The notes: generated by a model from the sequence alone, not told the origin. 29,510 nt of DNA from an uncultured Caldilinea sp. (GCA_937928035.1 CALFWA010000103.1:1-29510); one strand, 5' to 3'. Counted from the first letter of the stretch, positions 1 to 25,218 are shown. A program made the numbers and translations.

Positions 1-75
1 GGCGCCGACCAGGGCACGGAACTGGACGTATTGACGGCGGAGCTGTGCCTGCAGCGTCGTCAACGAGCGGCGTGA
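1..75 (+). CDS. C-terminal end of an unidentified protein (partial)
   Basis: Frame 1 is open from the window edge to a TGA at 73-75, giving 24 residues that end in LCLQRRQRAA. The start lies outside the window. The stop is only 9 bases before the recF ATG, so this gene and recF are probably co-transcribed. There is too little sequence to name a family. That it is coding is inferred from the open frame and the spacing to recF. Confidence 0.5.
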   Translation, partial: GADQGTELDVLTAELCLQRRQRAA

Positions 76-84
76 GGCGCGTCC

Positions 85-1314
<1,230 letters not shown>

Positions 1315-1383
1315 GGAAGGAGCGGTTTTGAGGATGCAGGTCGCTGCTCGTCAACGCATCATGACGAACTCCGGCGTCCCGTC

Positions 1384-4601
<3,218 letters not shown>

Positions 4602-5015
4602 GGACGCTTCCCCCGACCGCATCGCTCCTCTACATCGATCCAAAGCGGCGCATCGGATTCCCCTGTGGGTTGGCCAAAGGTCGCTTCAATCTGTTGTAGA
4701 GAAGGGTTGCCGAGCGACCAAATACGGCCGTTCAACACATAGGTTGGCGTGGCGAAGACCGCCTCCGGCGTTGGCTCCTGCGCATCGGTCAGGTCGATGA
4801 GCTGCACCGCGACTTGGGGATAGCTGCGGCGTATCATTTCAGCCACTTCCACAGCATAGTCGCAGTTGAAACAGTGGGGCGCCACATAAATTTTAAGCTG
4901 GCAGGGCGCTACAGGAGCTACAGTTTCCATTCGATATCCCAGAAAATTTTCCTATCAAAAATAACCTCTCTGCGGTGCGCCGGCAAGACTGCGCATCCGC
5001 GCCGACGTTTGTCGG

Positions 5016-6578
5016 CTAAGCGTGAGGGCGCGCCTCTGTTTGCAAAGCGCCCCCACCGCCGACGCGGAAGCCATTCGTCCACCGCCAGGGGCTGAACGGG
5101 TCGCCTTCGCGGGCAACGTCGGAAGACGCAGCCGCTCCACCCGCTTGCAGGGCGTCGGCCAGGGCAGCGATGACCCAAACGAGGTCCGGCGGCTCCGCCA
5201 GCGGCGTGGAGGCGTCATGGATGCGCGACAGTGCGCCGAATTCGACGTCGACAAAATCGGTCGCAACGTCGCCGCTTAAGAAGCGTGGATGGCGCAAAAT
5301 CTGCCTCAAGAAAGGGATATTGGTGACAACGTCTCCCAAAATGACATAGTGTCGCAGCGCCCATTGCATCTTGCCGATGGCGTCCTGGCGATTTTCGCCG
5401 AGCACGATCAGCTTGGCGATCATCGGGTCATAATGAAGCGTCACTTCATCGCCTGCAGCGACGCCCGCATCGACGCGCACCCCTGGGCCGACCGGCTCCA
5501 CTGCTGTCAACACCTTGCCGACGGAGGGCAAAAAATTGTTCTGGGGGTCTTCGGCGTAGATGCGGCATTCGATGGCGTGTCCTCGCTGCGCCAGATCGGC
5601 CTGAGTAAAGGGCAAAGGCTCGCCTGCAGCGATGCGAATCTGCAGTTTGACCAGATCGACGCCGGTGACCAGCTCGGTGATGGGATGCTCGACCTGCAGC
5701 CGGGTGTTCATTTCGAGAAAATAGAAGTTGCGGTGCGCATCGACCAGAAATTCGAGTGTGCCGGCGTTCGTGTAACCGACGGCGTGTACCGCCGCCACCG
5801 CCGCCTCGCCCATGCGTCGCCGCAGCTCATCGTCGAGAAAGGGCGAGGGCGTTTCTTCGATGATTTTTTGGTGGCGACGCTGGATGGAGCATTCGCGCTC
5901 GAAGAGATGCACCGCTGCACCGTAGCGGTCGGCGAAAACCTGAAACTCGATGTGATGAGGCTGTTCAATCAGTTTCTCCAGATAGATGCGGTCGTCGCCA
6001 AAGGCGTTGAGGGCCTCTCGCCGCGCCGATTCCAAGGCCGGGGACAGTTCTTCTGGTCGATGGACGACGCGCATGCCCTTGCCGCCTCCGCCGGCCGTCG
6101 CCTTGACGAGCACGGGATAACCCATGGCGTGGGCTGCAGCGACCAAATCCGCATCCGCCTGGCTCTCCTGATAGCCGGGCACAACAGGCACGTTTGCGGC
6201 TGCCATCGCTGCGCGCGCCGACGTCTTCGACCCCATGATGCGCATCGCTGCGCCGCTTGGGCCGATGAAGACCAGCCCGGCGGCTGCGACGGCGTCGGCG
6301 AAAGCGGCGTTCTCCGAAAGAAAGCCATAACCAGGATGAATGGCGTCGCACTCCAGCTCGAGCGCCGCTTGCAAGATGCGCTCACCGTTCAAGTACGATT
6401 CGCGCGGGGGCGGCGGCCCGATAGGAACCGCTTCGTCCGCCAACGCCACGTGCAACGCCTGCGCGTCGGCCTCTGAATACACGGCGACGGTGGCGATTCC
6501 CATCTCCTGGCAGGCGCGAATGACGCGCACCGCGATCTCCCCGCGGTTGGCGATCAGGATTTTGCGAAACAGCGCCAT
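5016..6578 (-). CDS. accC: Biotin carboxylase subunit of an acyl-CoA carboxylase, shortened C-terminus
   Basis: This is an ATP-grasp enzyme that carboxylates biotin with bicarbonate and ATP. It begins MALFRKILIANRGEIAVR, has the glycine-rich ATP loop KATAGGGGKGM near residue 160, the ECSIQRRHQKIIEE segment, and the catalytic EMNTRLQVEHP near 296. The domain is complete by about residue 450. Beyond it come ~70 residues, including GDPFSPWRWTNGFRV near 493, that resemble the start of the BT region of methylcrotonyl/propionyl-CoA carboxylase alpha chains. The protein then stops at 520 residues without a biotinyl domain (no AMKM). It may be a free-standing carboxylase using a separate carrier protein, or a truncated alpha chain. 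ATG 6578 is preferred over TTG 6584 because AGGAG lies 6 bases before the ATG. Confidence 0.88.
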   Translation of the reverse strand: MALFRKILIANRGEIAVRVIRACQEMGIATVAVYSEADAQALHVALADEAVPIGPPPPRESYLNGERILQAALELECDAIHPGYGFLSENAAFADAVAAAGLVFIGPSGAAMRIMGSKTSARAAMAAANVPVVPGYQESQADADLVAAAHAMGYPVLVKATAGGGGKGMRVVHRPEELSPALESARREALNAFGDDRIYLEKLIEQPHHIEFQVFADRYGAAVHLFERECSIQRRHQKIIEETPSPFLDDELRRRMGEAAVAAVHAVGYTNAGTLEFLVDAHRNFYFLEMNTRLQVEHPITELVTGVDLVKLQIRIAAGEPLPFTQADLAQRGHAIECRIYAEDPQNNFLPSVGKVLTAVEPVGPGVRVDAGVAAGDEVTLHYDPMIAKLIVLGENRQDAIGKMQWALRHYVILGDVVTNIPFLRQILRHPRFLSGDVATDFVDVEFGALSRIHDASTPLAEPPDLVWVIAALADALQAGGAAASSDVAREGDPFSPWRWTNGFRVGGGGALQTEARPHA

Positions 6579-6667
6579 CTTCAACTCCTGCGATTGGACG
6601 TTCAGTTTGCCGGACGCTAGAGCGCCATTATAATCTCAAGGGTTGTTGTTGTCAGATGGGAGAGCCT

Positions 6668-6712
6668 GTTGCGTGGTGCGTAAACCGTGTTGCGTGCTTC
6701 GTGGTGCGCGAC
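6668..6712. repeat. GCGTG-rich intergenic repeat between divergent genes
   Basis: The 174-bp gap between accC and corA holds several TTGCGTG and GTGGTGCG steps in a row. The same wording (GTGTTGCGTG) recurs at 8797-8828 after the NUDIX gene, suggesting a dispersed non-coding repeat. No clear sigma-70 promoter was recognised in this gap. Confidence 0.4.
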
Positions 6713-6752
6713 AGAACATGCATCCTTCCTTCAGCATGACAAGGTGCAAACT

Positions 6753-7730
6753 GTGATCCGAATCATGTGCCGCTATGCAGATGGCCGAGTTGAAATGGAT
6801 GCGCCGCTCGAGCGGCTGGCCGATCTGCTGAAAGAGGCCGGCAACGCCGTTTGGGTGGATATGCAGGGCCAATCGAATGGCCGGCATGAGCGCATCCTGG
6901 CCGATGTGTTCCACTTTCACCCGCTGGCGATCGAGGATGCGCTGAAGGATTCGCACGTGCCCAAGCTCGACGACTACGGCGCCTATCTCTATCTCGTGTT
7001 TCACATCGTTGCTCTTGGCGCCGAACCCATGGATATTGACACGCAGGAGATCGACGTCTTTCTTGGTCCCAACTATCTGGTGACCTTGCACGAGGATGTC
7101 CGTCGTTCAATCGAACGGTTGTGGAATGCTGAGCATCATGTGGAAGTCGGATTGGCGCGCGGCCCCGCCATGTTGCTCTACGAATTGCTCGACGCACAGA
7201 TTGACAATTTCATTCCTTTGATCGACGCTTTTGAGGAGGAGCTGGAACGGCTCGGCGACGACATCTTCCGCATCGATCAAGAGCAGCGGGATCTGCTCAA
7301 TCGGCTGCTGACGGCCAAAAGCAGCGCGCTGCGGCTGGTGCGGGTTTTAGCGCCGCAGCGCGAGCTGCTGGGACGGCTCTCCACGGGCGAATACCGGGTG
7401 GTGCCGTCCCAGGTTCGTCTATATTATCGTGACATCTACGACCATCTGATGCGGTTGGCGAGCCTCGCCGACAGCATGCGCGACCTGGCCAGCAGCACAA
7501 TCGAGACGCATCTGGCGCTGGTCAACAACCGCATGAATGAGGTGATGAAACTGTTGACAATGGTTTCCACTATTTTTATCCCGCTCAGCTTTTTGGCCGG
7601 CGTCTACGGCATGAACTTTGAACACATGCCGGAGCTAGAAATCTGGTGGTTCTATCCGCTGATCTGGTGCGTTTTTATCGGCATCGCGCTGACAATGCTC
7701 TGGATCTTCCGCAGAAAGAAGTGGCTCTAA
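6753..7730 (+). CDS. corA: CorA-family magnesium/cobalt channel
   Basis: CorA proteins are pentameric inner-membrane channels for Mg2+ (and Co2+/Ni2+). The signature YGMNFE (GMN at residues 286-288) follows a first membrane helix (TIFIPLSFLAGV) and precedes a second (FYPLIWCVFIGIALTMLWIF), with a basic FRRKKWL end. The N-terminal cytoplasmic domain has the expected segments VDMQGQ, FHFHPLAIEDAL, PKLDDYGAYLYLVFH and IDVFLGPNYLVTLH. GTG 6753 is chosen because AAGGTG lies 6 bases before it; ATG 6765 is an alternative, and a longer in-frame start at 6687 has no support. The 325-residue length is typical. The next gene's ATG directly follows the stop. Confidence 0.93.
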   Translation: MIRIMCRYADGRVEMDAPLERLADLLKEAGNAVWVDMQGQSNGRHERILADVFHFHPLAIEDALKDSHVPKLDDYGAYLYLVFHIVALGAEPMDIDTQEIDVFLGPNYLVTLHEDVRRSIERLWNAEHHVEVGLARGPAMLLYELLDAQIDNFIPLIDAFEEELERLGDDIFRIDQEQRDLLNRLLTAKSSALRLVRVLAPQRELLGRLSTGEYRVVPSQVRLYYRDIYDHLMRLASLADSMRDLASSTIETHLALVNNRMNEVMKLLTMVSTIFIPLSFLAGVYGMNFEHMPELEIWWFYPLIWCVFIGIALTMLWIFRRKKWL

Positions 7731-8276
7731 ATGTTCTACACGATTCGCAATCATCAGCTATTTTTAAGTCCGCAGCCGCCGGCCGGCATGCGTCCGATCA
7801 CGGCGCTGCGCAGCCAGCTGTTGCCGCCGAGAATCTCGCAATTGCACGAACGCCTCCACGAATGGGGGGAGCTTGGGCTATCCCCCGGGCCGATCACACC
7901 CGATCGCATCTGGTGCACCCTTTCGGATGGAGACGAAGCCCAGCTTGCCTTCAGTTTTGACGCCGGCGCGTCGCCGCGCCCCCTCACGCACGTCGGCTTA
8001 GCGCAGGAGCTGGCGGCCTGGCTCGTGCTGCTCGACAAATGGATGGAGACCTTCGTCGTCATTGCGCGCGCACGGGAAGTGTGGACAGTGCAGGAGCTGG
8101 CCGGCGCCTTGACCTTTACATCAAGAGCGTTTTTACCCGTTGCATTGATCCATATGCCGCCGGACAACTGGCAGCGCGTGGCGATGGCACTTGCCATCGC
8201 CGTCGCCGATGACGAACTGCCAAAAGCTGCACACTCCGACAAACACTGGGCGAAGTCGACGCCCCTCTCGAACTAA
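7731..8276 (+). CDS. Hypothetical protein, 181 aa
   Basis: The ATG directly follows the TAA of corA, so translation is probably coupled. I recognise no family. The sequence is soluble-looking, without a signal peptide or clear membrane helix, and has several Trp and Pro residues (EWGELGLSPGPITPDRIW, LVLLDKWMETFVVIARAREVW). The middle part reads as a mixed alpha/beta domain and the last ~15 residues are polar. The position between a metal channel and a NUDIX hydrolase suggests one transcript but gives no function. Confidence 0.75.
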   Translation: MFYTIRNHQLFLSPQPPAGMRPITALRSQLLPPRISQLHERLHEWGELGLSPGPITPDRIWCTLSDGDEAQLAFSFDAGASPRPLTHVGLAQELAAWLVLLDKWMETFVVIARAREVWTVQELAGALTFTSRAFLPVALIHMPPDNWQRVAMALAIAVADDELPKAAHSDKHWAKSTPLSN

Positions 8277-8291
8277 CGATGGCTGCATTCG

Positions 8292-8789
<498 letters not shown>

Positions 8790-8817
8790 CTTGGCGCGTG
8801 TTGCGTGATGTGTGTTG

Positions 8818-8845
8818 CGTGATGCGTGACGAAACACGCATCACG
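8818..8845. terminator. Perfect 11-bp hairpin between convergent genes
   Basis: CGTGATGCGTG (8818-8828) and CACGCATCACG (8835-8845) are perfectly complementary around a 6-base loop. It lies between the NUDIX stop (8789) and the stop of the convergent lipoprotein gene (8855), so it could end transcription from both sides. There is no T-tract, so intrinsic termination is uncertain; it may instead be part of the GCGTG repeat family. Confidence 0.5.
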
Positions 8846-8854
8846 AACCATCTC

Positions 8855-10021
<1,167 letters not shown>

Positions 10022-10180
10022 AGCGCCATTGTGACAGAGCGCGCAAGCATCCTCTGTCAGCAATTGTCCGATGCCGTTGTGGTAGACTTGGGAGGAGATG
10101 CAGAATATCTTCGGAAAACATGCAGCTTACTAAGAAGCCTCTAGCAAAAGTAATCCAAAGAAACAGAAAGGGTGACGGAA

Positions 10181-10759
<579 letters not shown>

Positions 10760-10771
10760 GGCTGCTTCATA

Positions 10772-10815
10772 CCGGAGGCGTAAGCCATGGACGTAGCCAT
10801 AGGCTTGGCCTCCGG
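10772..10815. terminator. Imperfect long hairpin between convergent genes
   Basis: CCGGAGGC (10772-10779) pairs with GCCTCCGG (10808-10815). Further inside AAGCC can pair with GGCTT and ATGG with CCAT, with small bulges. It sits in the 122-bp gap between the DinB-like gene and the end of the nag operon and may stop transcription from both sides. No T-tract is present. It could also be a copy of a dispersed palindromic repeat. Confidence 0.5.
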
Positions 10816-10881
10816 CCCGGATAATTCGTGAGAAATGGGTGCGCAGACGCTTTCACTGCCCTGACCGATCACCGGTGCTGT

Positions 10882-11931
<1,050 letters not shown>

Positions 11932-11951
11932 GCTCGTTTCTCCTCAATCGG

Positions 11952-13124
<1,173 letters not shown>

Positions 13125-13137
13125 AGCTCAACCTGTT

Positions 13138-14148
13138 CTATGATGTTTGTGGATGACGGTTCATCAGATCGGCGGCCAGCGCAGCCGCACCCCACGCGCC
13201 CAGGTTGCGCGTCGGGTCGGCGATGCGCAAAATTTCGGGGCGCAGCACAGCACGCGCCAGCGCCGAACTTTCCTGCTGCCGCAGCCACTCCGCAACGATG
13301 GGGCGCAGATAGCGTTCACCGGCGCGCGTCACGCCGCCGCCGAGCACCACGCCATCGACGTCGTAGGCCAGCACCACGCTGCGCAACGCCCGCGCCAGCT
13401 CCACGCCGACGTCGTCTACAATGCGTTGGGCAACAGCATCTCCGGCTGCCGCCGCGTCGTAGACTGCGCGCGCCGTGATCGAGTCCACTACGGCCAGCGC
13501 TCCTCCCGCCCCCTGAGCGATCGCTTCCTTCGCCCGGCGCACGACCGCTGTCGCCGAGACGAGCGTCTCCAGGCAGCCGCGCGTGCCGCAGTTGCAGAGC
13601 GGCCCGTTCGGATCGACGATCATGTGGCCAAACTCGCCGGCCAGTCCGTGACGTCCGCGCACCAGCTTCCCGTCAAGGATCACGCCCACGGCGAGGCCGG
13701 TGCCGATGCTGACGTACGCAATGTTCTGGTCGCCGTTTGGATTGTCGAAGCGATAGACGCCGAGGGCTGCTGCGCGCACGTCGTTTTCAAAAGCGCAGGG
13801 AACGCCGAAACGCTCGGTGAGGCGGGGAATGAGCGGGTAGTCGTACCAGTGTAGATTGACGGCGATGCGCACGATGCCTCGTTCGTAGTCCTGCTGTCCG
13901 GGGATGCCCAACCCGATGGCGGCCAGGCGTCTCGACCCATCGCCTAATGCCAGTGTCTGCTCAATAGCGGCCGCCACGCCCCGCATCGTGGCGTCGGGAC
14001 TGCTCAGGTCGGTGGGGACGGTCAGCTCGCCGTGAGCGCGCAGGCATTCGTCGAGCAATACGGTCGACACCGTAGTGCCGCCGATATCGACACCGACCAG
14101 CCAGTACGAGGAGAGAGCAGGTTCATGATTCAGAAAGCGCAAGTCCAT
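13138..14148 (-). CDS. ROK-family sugar kinase, likely N-acetylglucosamine kinase
   Basis: ROK kinases phosphorylate hexoses at O6. The ATP-binding VDIGGTTVS is at residues 20-28, GLGIPGQQD near 76, and the sugar-binding ENDVRAAALG with its catalytic Asp near 112. The zinc motif LCNCGTRGCLE is preceded by GEFGHM, whose Glu and His contact sugar and zinc. The first gene of a kinase-nagA-deaminase unit, it most likely makes GlcNAc-6-phosphate from free GlcNAc entering by a non-PTS route. No transporter for the sugar is in the window. There is no N-terminal helix-turn-helix, so it is an enzyme and not a ROK repressor. Glucose or ManNAc as substrate cannot be excluded. Confidence 0.9.
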   Translation of the reverse strand: MDLRFLNHEPALSSYWLVGVDIGGTTVSTVLLDECLRAHGELTVPTDLSSPDATMRGVAAAIEQTLALGDGSRRLAAIGLGIPGQQDYERGIVRIAVNLHWYDYPLIPRLTERFGVPCAFENDVRAAALGVYRFDNPNGDQNIAYVSIGTGLAVGVILDGKLVRGRHGLAGEFGHMIVDPNGPLCNCGTRGCLETLVSATAVVRRAKEAIAQGAGGALAVVDSITARAVYDAAAAGDAVAQRIVDDVGVELARALRSVVLAYDVDGVVLGGGVTRAGERYLRPIVAEWLRQQESSALARAVLRPEILRIADPTRNLGAWGAAALAADLMNRHPQTS

Positions 14149-14193
14149 TCCGAATTTGCCGATCTGTCAGACTACGGTTGGAATTGAGATGTT

Positions 14194-14204
14194 TGTATGA
14201 TACA
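14194..14204. promoter_or_regulatory. Candidate operator palindrome upstream of nag operon
   Basis: TGTATGATACA is a perfect 5+1+5 inverted repeat, 46 bp before the ROK kinase start and 163 bp before the chosen cobS start. A GntR-type or other sugar regulator could bind here. No regulator gene is in the window and a palindrome this short can arise by chance. Confidence 0.25.
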
Positions 14205-14366
14205 TCGCGCCGAAGAAGGAGCGAAAACTTCAAGGGTTGCTGAGGGCTATCGATCTTTCAACGAGGCGTATCTCTTCCAGGAAGCCCGGAGCCTTCCGGA
14301 AGAGGGCGGCGAATAAGAAAATCACCCAGCTTCAGGATGTTCAAGGACATGCTCAAGGGCAGAGGT

Positions 14367-15092
14367 ATGCAACGATTTTGGAGCGCCGTAGGGTTTCTCA
14401 CGACGGCGCCGACGCCGACGCACCGTTTTACGCTTGATCAACAAACACTCTTCTGGTTTCCATTCGTCGGGTTAGGGATTGGCGCAACATTGACTGCGCT
14501 GGCGTTTCTGTTTGGCGCTCTCTTCCCGGCGCCGGTGACGGCTGTGCTCCTGGTGGGGACATGGGCGGGGTTGACAGGCGCGCTCCACCTCGATGGCTTG
14601 GCCGACTGCGGCGATGGCCTGCTGGCGCCGGTTGCCCGTGAGCGCAGGCTGGAAATCATGCGTGACGCTCGGATTGGCACCTTCGGCGTGACGGCGCTGG
14701 TGCTCGTGCTGATGTTGAAGACGGCCGCGCTGTCGATTTCGCCGATTCCCTGGCCTTCCTTGCTGCTGGCTCCGATGTGGGCGCGCTGGCTGATCCTGGT
14801 GGCGATGCGGCGCCCCCTTGCGCGGTCGGATGGCATGGCTGCACGGATGAGCGTTGGGCTGAGTGGCCGCCAACTTGCGCTCTTCGCTCTGCCCGCCGTG
14901 CTCGCAGCCATTGCGCTGAGTGCCTGGCACTGGCAGGTGCTTCCGGCGAGCGTGTTCGCCTTTGTCGCAGCGTTCGGTGTGCTGGAGCTGGCAAAGCGCC
15001 GGATCGGCGGCGTCACCGGTGACGTATACGGAGCCGTTGTCGAGGTAAGCGAGACCGTGTTTTTGTGTATTTCCTCGTTTACAATTAGGTGA
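14367..15092 (+). CDS. cobS: Adenosylcobinamide-GDP ribazoletransferase (cobalamin synthase)
   Basis: CobS is a polytopic inner-membrane enzyme that joins adenosylcobinamide-GDP with alpha-ribazole (or its phosphate) at the end of B12 assembly. The family motifs are present: LHLDGLADCGDGL near residues 73-85 with the metal-binding Asp residues, MRDARIGTFGV, and GGVTGDVYGAVVEVSE near 213. Several hydrophobic helices lie between. ATG 14367 starts MQRFWSAVGFLTTAP, the typical CobS start, with AAGGG 7 bases upstream; ATG 14337 would add ten residues with no good binding site. No other B12 genes are adjacent, and no B12 riboswitch was recognised in the 14149-14366 gap. The stop codon lies in a short palindrome (GGTGAAGAATTTCACC, 15089-15104). 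Confidence 0.93.
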   Translation: MQRFWSAVGFLTTAPTPTHRFTLDQQTLFWFPFVGLGIGATLTALAFLFGALFPAPVTAVLLVGTWAGLTGALHLDGLADCGDGLLAPVARERRLEIMRDARIGTFGVTALVLVLMLKTAALSISPIPWPSLLLAPMWARWLILVAMRRPLARSDGMAARMSVGLSGRQLALFALPAVLAAIALSAWHWQVLPASVFAFVAAFGVLELAKRRIGGVTGDVYGAVVEVSETVFLCISSFTIR

Positions 15093-15184
15093 AGAATTTC
15101 ACCGGGTCGTGATCGTCCAATAGCGGTGCTTCTGAACAAAATTCAAGGCAACCCTTGTCGAAACGGCGATTATTGAAAATTAAC

Positions 15185-15203
15185 CTGTCCATTCGCTGAA
15201 AAA
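15185..15203 (+). repeat. Left terminal inverted repeat of the IS
   Basis: CTGTCCATTCGCTGAAAAA, an exact reverse complement of the right end. The transposase stop at 15217-15219 lies 14 bp inside it. Confidence 0.88.
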
Positions 15204-15216
15204 GCAGTGACATTGC

Positions 15217-16416
15217 TCACTTTTCGGCCAGGGCAATGTAGACGCGGCGGGCGACAAGCCTAGCAACTCCAGGACGCGCACCTGGAGGGCGTTCAACGGT
15301 GTCACATGTCGTATGCGTTGGCCTGGTAAATTGGCGATAGTGAGCGTGATGTCTCGGAAGGTCTGTAACAGCCGTTCCGTGGTTGGGTTGTCGATCCCTT
15401 TTTTGGATTTTGCGGGAGCAGGCCGACTAATCGCTCCCGATTTTGCTTGAGATTGCGGCGGACGACGAACTCGACGAGCGTCAGCAGACGAACAGCGATG
15501 CTCAACAGATTGGTCAGACCGACGATCGGGTCGGCACGTTTCACAAAGAGTGGGTCGAGGGAGAGCGGAGCGCCTTTGAGACGATGAAAGCCACGTTCAA
15601 TCAACCGGTTGACGCAGCCGTTCCATGCGCACCAATAGAACACGCTCGCTCCATGCCTGGCTGCCTGCCTCTGTGGTCACTCGGAGCCGGCGCTCGAAGG
15701 TGCAGCCTTGCGCCAACACTTGTTCGCCGCCATCGGCGGCAGTGAGATGCAGCGTCTGCAATGCTTCGGGGGACGTTCGCCGCCGCAATCCATTGCGCCA
15801 TCTCGCTCGGCGTGTGTCCGGTCTGCGCCAACGGACACAGATAAAAACGGCCCAGACTCTGGACATAGGCGCATGTGGCGACAGCGCTCATCTTGCAATC
15901 CCCCACAAACAATAAACCTGCCACTTTGATGATTGCCAGCACATGCGCAACTGAAACAACGCACCGGTTGCGTCAGCATGACGCCCAGAGACTGTCGTCG
16001 CATCCAGACGGACGCGCTGCGTCGGCAATTCGTACATCCGAATCAAATTGGCCCCCCAATTCCTGCTCAATCGCCTGCCAAAACACGGGCCGACTCAGCT
16101 GCGTCAGCAATTTGGTCAGCCAGTCATCGGTAAGATCCAATTCCGTCAACTCGCTCAGTCCCGTGATGTGCACAATCGTCTCTTGCGCCTGGCGAACCCA
16201 CGCCTGCACCGGCAATTTGCGATGGTCCCCCTGCGACAAAATGTGGGCCAGCCAGATGACGCCGATCCACCCCCAACTCAACCCTTTGTGCGAACCATGT
16301 ACCTTCAGATGGCGGTCCAGAATTTCCGGCAGACCCAGCCGCTGCATCACCGCCAGCAGCAGCGGAAAATCGTTAATCCGTTCTGTGGTTATCGTCAGCT
16401 CTGTGTTCATCCCCAA
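15217..16416 (-). pseudogene. IS1634-family transposase, frameshifted with an internal deletion
   Basis: The N-terminal part (16416 leftwards) reads TELTITTERINDFPLLLAV and continues to LGGQFDSDV. There the frame changes at a run of six C (16052-16057), and the sense resumes as ANLIRMYELPTQRVRLDATTVSGRH, which holds the first catalytic Asp. After GALFQ the expected stretch of about 45 residues is missing and the text resumes as VAGLLFVGDCKMSAVATCAY, with the second Asp. Further frame changes lead to LIERGFHRLKGAPLSLDPL and TLVEFVVRRNLKQNRERL. Another change leads to NALQVRVLELLGLSP, and the end VYIALAEK stops at TGA 15219-15217. At least four frame breaks make it inactive. Confidence 0.88.
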
Positions 16417-16431
16417 AGCGCACCAATCAAT

Positions 16432-16590
16432 TCACATTTTCACCAGATTTTTCAGCGAATGGACAGAGATAAGATTGCCAGAAGCGTCGTAGTCCAAAAT
16501 TACTCCTGGCGTTTGTCGCTTTCCCCCCACCGACGCTTCGGCCAGGATCATTGGGAGCGTGTCCGTCTCTTGATTGTAAATTACTTTCAT
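16432..16590 (-). pseudogene. DUF2283 protein with its 3' end replaced by the IS
   Basis: The frame starts MKVIYNQETDTLPMIL and contains QTPGVILDYDASGNLIS, a clear DUF2283 pattern (usual wording VxPGVILDYDxxGxxVGIEIL). Where the family normally ends with a GIEILDAS-like strand, this frame runs into the inverted repeat of the IS and ends VHSLKNLVKM, read from the IS. ATG 16590 is preceded by GGAGGA at 7 bases, so translation of a 52-residue hybrid is possible. I did not find the lost end on the other side of the IS. DUF2283 has no settled function. The gene lies 61 bp downstream of the UDP-glucuronate decarboxylase stop, on the same strand. Confidence 0.75.
16448..16466 (-). repeat. Right terminal inverted repeat of the IS
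   Basis: TTTTTCAGCGAATGGACAG on the + strand, the exact reverse complement of the left end. It supplies codons at the 3' end of the DUF2283 reading frame. Confidence 0.88.
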
Positions 16591-16651
16591 CCCTTCGTCC
16601 TCCGCTGCTTCACCACCTTGCCGGTTCAGTTCTAAGCCCAAGGCCAAACCT

Positions 16652-17587
<936 letters not shown>

Positions 17588-17630
17588 ATTTGAACCGATC
17601 CTTTCAAATTTTCTAGTTGATCAAGCAAAC

Positions 17631-19063
<1,433 letters not shown>

Positions 19064-19105
19064 AAAACCACCGCTCTGGATGCTCTAACGTTGGACCTTC
19101 ACCGC

Positions 19106-22462
<3,357 letters not shown>

Positions 22463-22468
22463 CTGCGA

Positions 22469-24058
<1,590 letters not shown>

Positions 24059-24081
24059 AGTTTGTGCTTTAGAGGGGTGCG

Positions 24082-25137
<1,056 letters not shown>

Positions 25138-25218
25138 CGTGCATCCTCCCTCAAAATTTCGAGCAAATTAAGGAAGCGCCGTATGAGCGGCGCCTACGCA
25201 AAGATTTTCGGTTTTCGA

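Larger units (their letters stand above)
15185..16466. mobile_element. Degenerate IS1634-like insertion sequence
   Basis: A 1282-bp element is bounded by perfect 19-bp inverted repeats at 15185-15203 and 16448-16466. Inside is one transposase gene read leftwards and broken in several places. The coding remains carry the RLDATTVSG and LLFVGDCKM words typical of IS1634/IS4-type DDE transposases. No target-site duplication is visible: the left flank ends GAAAATTAAC and the right flank begins AGATAAGATT. The element is therefore old, has lost one flank, or makes variable duplications. Confidence 0.85.

Noticed and set aside
5289..6476. 395-codon open frame on the + strand
   Set aside because: Antisense to the biotin carboxylase gene.
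14149..14366. Possible B12 riboswitch before cobS
   Set aside because: No B12-box wording or fitting stem was seen in this 218-bp gap; only short palindromes.
15094..15196. Frame MDRLIFNNRRFDKG on the - strand starting in the left IS end
   Set aside because: It begins within the inverted repeat, has no homology I recognise and does not resemble the missing DUF2283 end.
19064..19105. Possible TPP riboswitch before thiN
   Set aside because: The gap is only 42 bp and has none of the conserved TPP-box words.
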